The notes beneath the pieces are model-generated. The model searched no databases and was not told the origin of the DNA. It saw only the letters and a program-made list of their open reading frames with translations. This document shows, piece by piece, positions 60,968 to 64,000 of a DNA stretch of 64,000 bases. Within the stretch, counting starts at the first letter, position 1, and every line of letters begins with the position of its first letter. Location of the stretch: contig PSPG01000001.1 in NCBI GenBank assembly GCA_003193925.1, positions 124,001 to 188,000 on the forward strand. The letters are read 5' to 3'. Source of the stretch: Candidatus Thalassarchaeum betae (GTDB lineage: Archaea; Thermoplasmatota; Poseidoniia; Poseidoniales; Thalassarchaeaceae). Position numbers and translations under genes: made by a program.

Positions 60968-62083
60968 TCAATCGAACCTGTGGAATCCGCCTTCCGCGGT
61001 ACTGCGCCCCTTCCGGGCGATGTTCAGGGCCTCTCCGAGCATATCTGCGCTCATCATCTCCTGGTCGATGCGCGAGTTGGCCACTCCGGTGATGATCGAC
61101 ATGACCTTGATGGTGTCTCCGAAGGCGGGGTCCTGGCGGGCCCCGAAGATGACGTTGGCCTCCGAGGACAGCCTCGACGTCATCAGGTCACAGACCTGGT
61201 TGGCCTGCTCGAGGGTCATGTACGGGCCTCCTGTGACGTGGATGAGCGCACCCGTGGCACCGTCGATGTCGATGTCGAGCAGCGGGTGGTTGAGTGATTC
61301 GTGCACCACCTCCTCCGGCCCCTGGTCGCTCTCGCCGTAGAGCATCATCGTCACGCCACCCCCCTTCATGATGCTCCGGACGTCGGCGAAGTCGAGGTTG
61401 ATCAGGCTCGGCAGGGTGATGGTCTCGACCACTCCCTTGACTATCTCGGCGATGAGCTGGTCCATGATGCTGAAGGCCTCGTCAAGAGGCAGGTTAGGCA
61501 CGAAGTGCAGGAGCCTGTTGTTGTCGAGGACGAGCACCGCGTCGGCCGCCTTCCGGAGCAACTCCAACCCCTCGAGCGCCCGCTGCATTCTCTGCCTGCG
61601 CTCGACGGAGAAAGGAGTCGTGACGATGGCGACGACGAGGGCACCGGAGCGCTTGGCCTCCTCTGAGACAATCGGCGCGATGCCGGTGCCAGTGCCACCG
61701 CCTAGGCCTGCGGTGACGAAGACGAGGTCAGCCCCACTGACTATCTTGGCGATGACCTCTCGCCCAGCCTCGGCGCAGCGTCTTCCGGTGACGGGGTCAC
61801 CGCCGGCTCCAAGACCCCTCGTGATGTGCCTACCGATCAGCAGTTTCTGCATCGCCCTGGTGTGGTCGAGATGCTGCTTGTCGGTGTTGATCGCTACAGT
61901 GACAGCGCCTTCGACGCCGATGTGGGTGATTCGATTCATCGTGTTGTTGCCAGAGCCGCCGCAACCGCAGACCAGGATGCGCGGGTCGGGAGGTCCGAAA
62001 GACTCGAGTTCACGGTCAGTAAGAGCGGTCGGGATCCTACCATCTGGAATCTGGTCAATCGCTGACGCCGGCGCCTCCGTCAT
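60968..62083 (-). CDS. ftsZ: Cell division protein FtsZ, second paralogue
   Basis: 371 residues from ATG 62083 ('MTEAPASAIDQIPDG'). 'ILVCGCGGSGNNTMNRIT' binds GTP, 'VFVTAGLGGGTGTGIAPIVSEEAKR' is the tubulin signature, 'LINLDFADVRSIMKGGGV' is the T7 loop, and 'DPAFGDTIKVMSIITGV' ends the second domain. Segments such as 'VLDNNRLLHFVPNLPLDEAF' differ from the first copy and fit the FtsZ2-like subgroup of Euryarchaeota, though that subgroup call needs a tree. It lacks an obvious long C-terminal tail. The ORF track start at 62176 is not used. Confidence 0.92.
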   Translation of the reverse strand: MTEAPASAIDQIPDGRIPTALTDRELESFGPPDPRILVCGCGGSGNNTMNRITHIGVEGAVTVAINTDKQHLDHTRAMQKLLIGRHITRGLGAGGDPVTGRRCAEAGREVIAKIVSGADLVFVTAGLGGGTGTGIAPIVSEEAKRSGALVVAIVTTPFSVERRQRMQRALEGLELLRKAADAVLVLDNNRLLHFVPNLPLDEAFSIMDQLIAEIVKGVVETITLPSLINLDFADVRSIMKGGGVTMMLYGESDQGPEEVVHESLNHPLLDIDIDGATGALIHVTGGPYMTLEQANQVCDLMTSRLSSEANVIFGARQDPAFGDTIKVMSIITGVANSRIDQEMMSADMLGEALNIARKGRSTAEGGFHRFD

Positions 62084-62207
62084 TCGTCTTACCCCAGTGC
62101 ATCCCCGGCATCGCTGCCTACGGTCGCGAAGTGCCTTTCTTGGCCTTCTTAACTTTGAGGGAAGTGAGGGAGTCATCGAGGCGATTATTCAGGGGTCTCC
62201 GGAAAGC

Positions 62208-62217
62208 GAGATAAGGA
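62208..62217 (+). promoter_or_regulatory. Possible TATA box for tRNA-Tyr
   Basis: GAGATAAGGA is centred about 28 bases before the tRNA-Tyr 5' end, the normal archaeal spacing for a tRNA promoter. Confidence 0.4.
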
Positions 62218-62239
62218 GGGGGTCGCTCCATTGGCATGG

Positions 62240-62340
62240 CCGCGCTTAGCTCAGTTGGCTAGAGCACCTGACTGTAGACTGGAAACACTTGGTTGTAGGC
62301 AGCCATCAGGGGGTCCCCGGTTCAAGTCCTCTCTCGACAG
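62240..62340 (+). tRNA. tRNA-Tyr (GTA) with canonical intron and unmatched 3' end
   Basis: 5' half reads CCGCGCT (acceptor), TA, D-arm GCTC/GAGC, anticodon stem CCTGA with loop CTGTAGA, anticodon GTA. C1 fits archaeal tRNA-Tyr. A 27-base intron (62278-62304) lies between positions 37 and 38. Around it a bulge-helix-bulge forms: outer stem CCTGA/TCAGG, 3-nt bulges AGA and CCA, central 4 bp helix CTGT/GCAG with one G-U pair. The second exon starts ATCAGG. The T-arm opens CCCGG-TTCAAGT-CC, but the next bases TCTCTCGACAG do not give GGG to close the T-stem, nor AGCGCGG to close the acceptor. End coordinate is nominal. The gene may be non-functional or chimeric. Confidence 0.7.
62278..62304 (+). 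other. tRNA-Tyr intron (bulge-helix-bulge)
   Basis: 27 bases, ACTGG...GCAGCC. The cut sites inferred from the two 3-nt bulges are after G62277 and before A62305, exactly at the canonical 37/38 site used by the archaeal splicing endonuclease. Its inside part can form a small stem with the 3' GTAGGCAG segment. Confidence 0.75.
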
Positions 62341-62361
62341 GCCCACTCGGACAATGTGGGC
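62341..62361 (+). repeat. Inverted repeat between tRNA-Tyr and L15e
   Basis: GCCCAC and GTGGGC, 6 bp stem and 9 nt loop, right behind the nominal tRNA end and before the L15e TATA-like element. It may terminate the tRNA transcript. Confidence 0.35.
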
Positions 62362-62364
62362 AGA

Positions 62365-62375
62365 CTGATAAAGGG
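62365..62375 (+). promoter_or_regulatory. Possible TATA box for L15e
   Basis: CTGATAAAGGG lies about 41 bases before the L15e ATG, similar in spacing to the secE element. Confidence 0.35.
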
Positions 62376-62409
62376 GGGTTTGGTCGGCAGGCCGCTACGA
62401 GGTCTGACT

Positions 62410-62997
62410 ATGGGTGTCCAGCAGTATGTCCGCTCACTCTGGAAGACTCCGAAGGCGTCGCTGCCGCCGAGGTACCGACGCGAGCGCATGGTGGGCTGGA
62501 GGCGAGAGCCGGTGTTCCAGCGAATCGAGCGACCGACCCGCATCGACGCGGCCCGCAGAGTCGGCTACAAGGCCAAGCAGGGCGTCGTCGTAGTGAGGAC
62601 TCGCGTACGTCGAGGAGGACTGCGCAAGGGCAAGATCCACATGAAGCGCAAGCCGTCCAAGTCCGGCATCAAGAAGATCACCATGGCTAAGTCAATCCAG
62701 CGTATGGCCGAGGAGCGGGTCAACAGGCGCTACCCGAACCTCGAAGTCCTCAACTCGTACTGGGTCGGAGAGGACGGCAAGAACAAGTTCTACGAGGTCA
62801 TTCTGCTCGACCCCGCACACCCCGCCATCAAGTCCGACAAGCAGCTTGGCTGGGTGTCGAGCGGCAACAGCCACAGGGGTCGCGCGTTCCGCGGCAAGAC
62901 CAGTGCAGGCAAGCGCGGGCGTGGGCTGTACAACAAGGGCAAGGGCGCTGAGAAGCTCCGCCCCAGCCTAAAGGCCAACAAAAACCGCGGCAAGTGA
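62410..62997 (+). CDS. rpl15e: Ribosomal protein L15e
   Basis: 195 residues, typical archaeal length. '[19 protein letters not shown]', '[27 protein letters not shown]', '[33 protein letters not shown]' and the basic C-terminal '[20 protein letters not shown]' match L15e, a large-subunit protein that is heavily RNA-bound. ATG 62410 is chosen; the track start at 62356 runs through the inverted repeat after the tRNA. A tRNA gene immediately before and a PRC-barrel gene after it suggest a translation-related cluster. Confidence 0.95.
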   Translation: MGVQQYVRSLWKTPKASLPPRYRRERMVGWRREPVFQRIERPTRIDAARRVGYKAKQGVVVVRTRVRRGGLRKGKIHMKRKPSKSGIKKITMAKSIQRMAEERVNRRYPNLEVLNSYWVGEDGKNKFYEVILLDPAHPAIKSDKQLGWVSSGNSHRGRAFRGKTSAGKRGRGLYNKGKGAEKLRPSLKANKNRGK

Positions 62998-63046
62998 GTT
63001 CTCACTCGCCGTCATATTGATGCCTGTCCCGTCTTGGCCAGTGCCG

Positions 63047-63301
63047 ATGGCCGACCTTCAAGTGTCCGAGATTCGCGGGCTCCCGGTGATTATGCCGAGC
63101 GGCAGATTGCTCGGCACCGTCCACGATACAGTCATCGACACCGACGGATGGACCTGCACCCACATCTTCGTCGCCGACCCTCCTGCGGACCTCGTCGAGG
63201 GACGGATCCACGTCGCCATACCGTGGAACTGGGTCCGCTCTATCGGGGACGTCGTCATGCTGCGCTGGTTCCCTCCGACCCCGATTCCCCGCAAGTTGTG
63301 A
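63047..63301 (+). CDS. PRC-barrel domain protein
   Basis: About 84 residues from ATG 63047 ('MADLQVSEIRGLPVIM'); ATG 63020 and TTG 63017 are also in frame. 'SEIRGLPVIMPSGRLLGTVHDTVID' and 'HVAIPWNWVRSIGDVVML' are the small beta-barrel found in archaeal RNA-processing-linked proteins and in RimM. In archaea single PRC-barrel proteins are often encoded near tRNA or ribosome genes, which fits here, between L15e and RNase Z, but their role is unproven. Confidence 0.78.
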   Translation: MADLQVSEIRGLPVIMPSGRLLGTVHDTVIDTDGWTCTHIFVADPPADLVEGRIHVAIPWNWVRSIGDVVMLRWFPPTPIPRKL

Positions 63302-63341
63302 GAGTTCAATACGGGTCGGCTCCCGCATCGGCCTGAGAGAG

Positions 63342-64000
63342 ATGCTCGTACTGCATGTCCTAGGCACATCAGGCTCGCGCCCGACTCGCGGGCGCTCGGT
63401 CCCCGGTAACTATCTCTCGACGCCCTCCGGAGGTATCGTCATCGATTGCGGCGAGGGCTTCCAAGAGAGGCTGCTGAAGCACGATCTCGCTCTGAAGGCG
63501 ACCGGCACCAACAAGCGCGCTCGCGCCTCGAAAATCAGAGTGATTCTGCTCACCCACAGCCATCTCGACCACTGCTGGGGTCTCCTGCCGTTCCTCTACA
63601 CGATGGATCTCGACGGGCGCACCGCCCCACTCACCATCATCGCCCCTACCGCCTCCGAGAGAGCCCCGGCCCGCTCTGACTTCGCCGGCCTCTTCGAATC
63701 CTGGCGGGACCTGCTCGCCGGCGAGCTCTCTAGGGGAGGCCTCGGGTTCCCTGTCGAGTGGGTGCTGATTCCCGTCGACGGCGAAGAGCCGATCGAACCA
63801 CCGGTGCAGCCGCTAGAGGGCGTGCACCTGACAGCCGTGCCCACTAGGCACGGTGTCGTCTCGGTCGCTTGGATGGTCTCCACCCCCCAGCGCTCGGGAC
63901 GCTTCGACCGGGATCGGGCAGCCTCGCTGGGACTTGCCGACCATCAGGTTTCGCTGCTTGCTGCAGGAGAGAGCATCATCCATGACGGCGCGGAGTTGGA
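63342..64000 (+). CDS. rnz: Ribonuclease Z, tRNA 3' endonuclease, 3' end outside window
   Basis: Translated by hand from ATG 63342, as it runs off the window and is missing from the track; about 219 residues are seen. 'LGTSGSRPTRGRSVPGNYLS', 'VIDCGEGFQERLL' and 'LLTHSHLDHCWGLLPFLY' give the metallo-beta-lactamase HxHxDH zinc site of ELAC-type RNase Z. Later 'VPTRHGVVSVAWMV', 'SGRFDRDRAASLGLAD' match the region with further metal ligands and the substrate channel. It trims the 3' trailers of tRNA precursors. ATG 63342 follows GAGAGAG, and only 40 bases separate it from the PRC-barrel gene. Confidence 0.92.
   Translation, partial: MLVLHVLGTSGSRPTRGRSVPGNYLSTPSGGIVIDCGEGFQERLLKHDLALKATGTNKRARASKIRVILLTHSHLDHCWGLLPFLYTMDLDGRTAPLTIIAPTASERAPARSDFAGLFESWRDLLAGELSRGGLGFPVEWVLIPVDGEEPIEPPVQPLEGVHLTAVPTRHGVVSVAWMVSTPQRSGRFDRDRAASLGLADHQVSLLAAGESIIHDGAEL

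Noticed and set aside
1-64000. CRISPR array, insertion sequence or integrated element
   Set aside because: No regularly spaced direct repeats, transposase, integrase or terminal repeats were found by eye. The damaged tRNA-Tyr 3' end raised the possibility of an attachment site, but no integrase or second tRNA 3' copy is in the window.

Overview
The window is a gene-dense, GC-rich piece of an archaeal chromosome, most likely a marine Euryarchaeon of the Marine Group II / Poseidoniales type. The archaeal assignment rests on what can be read directly: Spt5, SecE, L11-L1-L10-L12, L21e and L15e, Rpb4 (RpoF), Pus10, the archaeosine-type radical SAM enzyme, DUF655 next to KsgA/Dim1, an archaeal phosphoglycerate kinase, a tRNA-Tyr carrying a canonical bulge-helix-bulge intron, and PGF-type C-terminal surface anchors. 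The marine group II label is an inference from this set combined with bacterial-style genes (AddAB-like nuclease, Na+ symporter, 2,3-BPG-type phosphoglycerate mutase, secreted peptidases). No intergenic gap exceeds about 160 bases and no CRISPR array, insertion sequence, rRNA gene or prophage was seen.

Layout. 1-11.6 kb: threonine aldolase end, an exported thioredoxin-like protein, a two-gene AddB/AddA-like helicase-nuclease and an M20 peptidase. 11.6-17.6 kb: coiled-coil protein, membrane hexapeptide transferase, RaSEA-type radical SAM enzyme, a small membrane protein with a divergent heme-copper-oxidase-like protein, and a YchF-type GTPase. 17.6-20.1 kb: envelope proteins and a calcium-binding lipoprotein. 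20.1-24.8 kb (minus strand): ftsZ, secE, nudix-spt5, L11, L1, L10, L12. 24.9-36 kb: CDP-alcohol transferase, AK6-like kinase, CAX antiporter, deaminase, M43-type lipoprotein protease, AIM24, FAH-family enzyme, DnaJ-like protein, RND exporter. 36-42 kb: DUF971, Pus10, then the conserved L21e-rpoF-DUF655-ksgA block, a zinc-ribbon protein, 2Fe-2S ferredoxin and a small membrane protein. 42-53 kb: LOG-like protein, M24 peptidase, PGK, tRNA-Thr, phosphohexomutase, RidA, Nudix, prenyl diphosphate synthase, HAD, phosphoglycerate mutase, MscS. 52.9-60.1 kb: a tightly packed plus-strand run of secreted carboxypeptidase, SNF symporter, NAD(P)HX repair enzyme, GtrA and HisRS. 60.1-64 kb: a PGF-anchored secreted protein, a second ftsZ, tRNA-Tyr, L15e, a PRC-barrel protein and the start of RNase Z.

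How it works together. The gene set fits a heterotroph that digests protein outside the cell (carboxypeptidase, M43-type protease) and imports the products by Na+ symport, with core information processing conserved but remodelled at several points. The most unusual features are the ribosomal L11 protein reduced to its C-terminal domain, Spt5 fused to a degenerate Nudix domain, an AddAB-like pair in which both subunits carry an Fe-S-type nuclease, a heme-copper-oxidase-like membrane protein without a recognisable copper-site histidine pair, and a tRNA-Tyr gene whose 3' end cannot pair with its 5' end.
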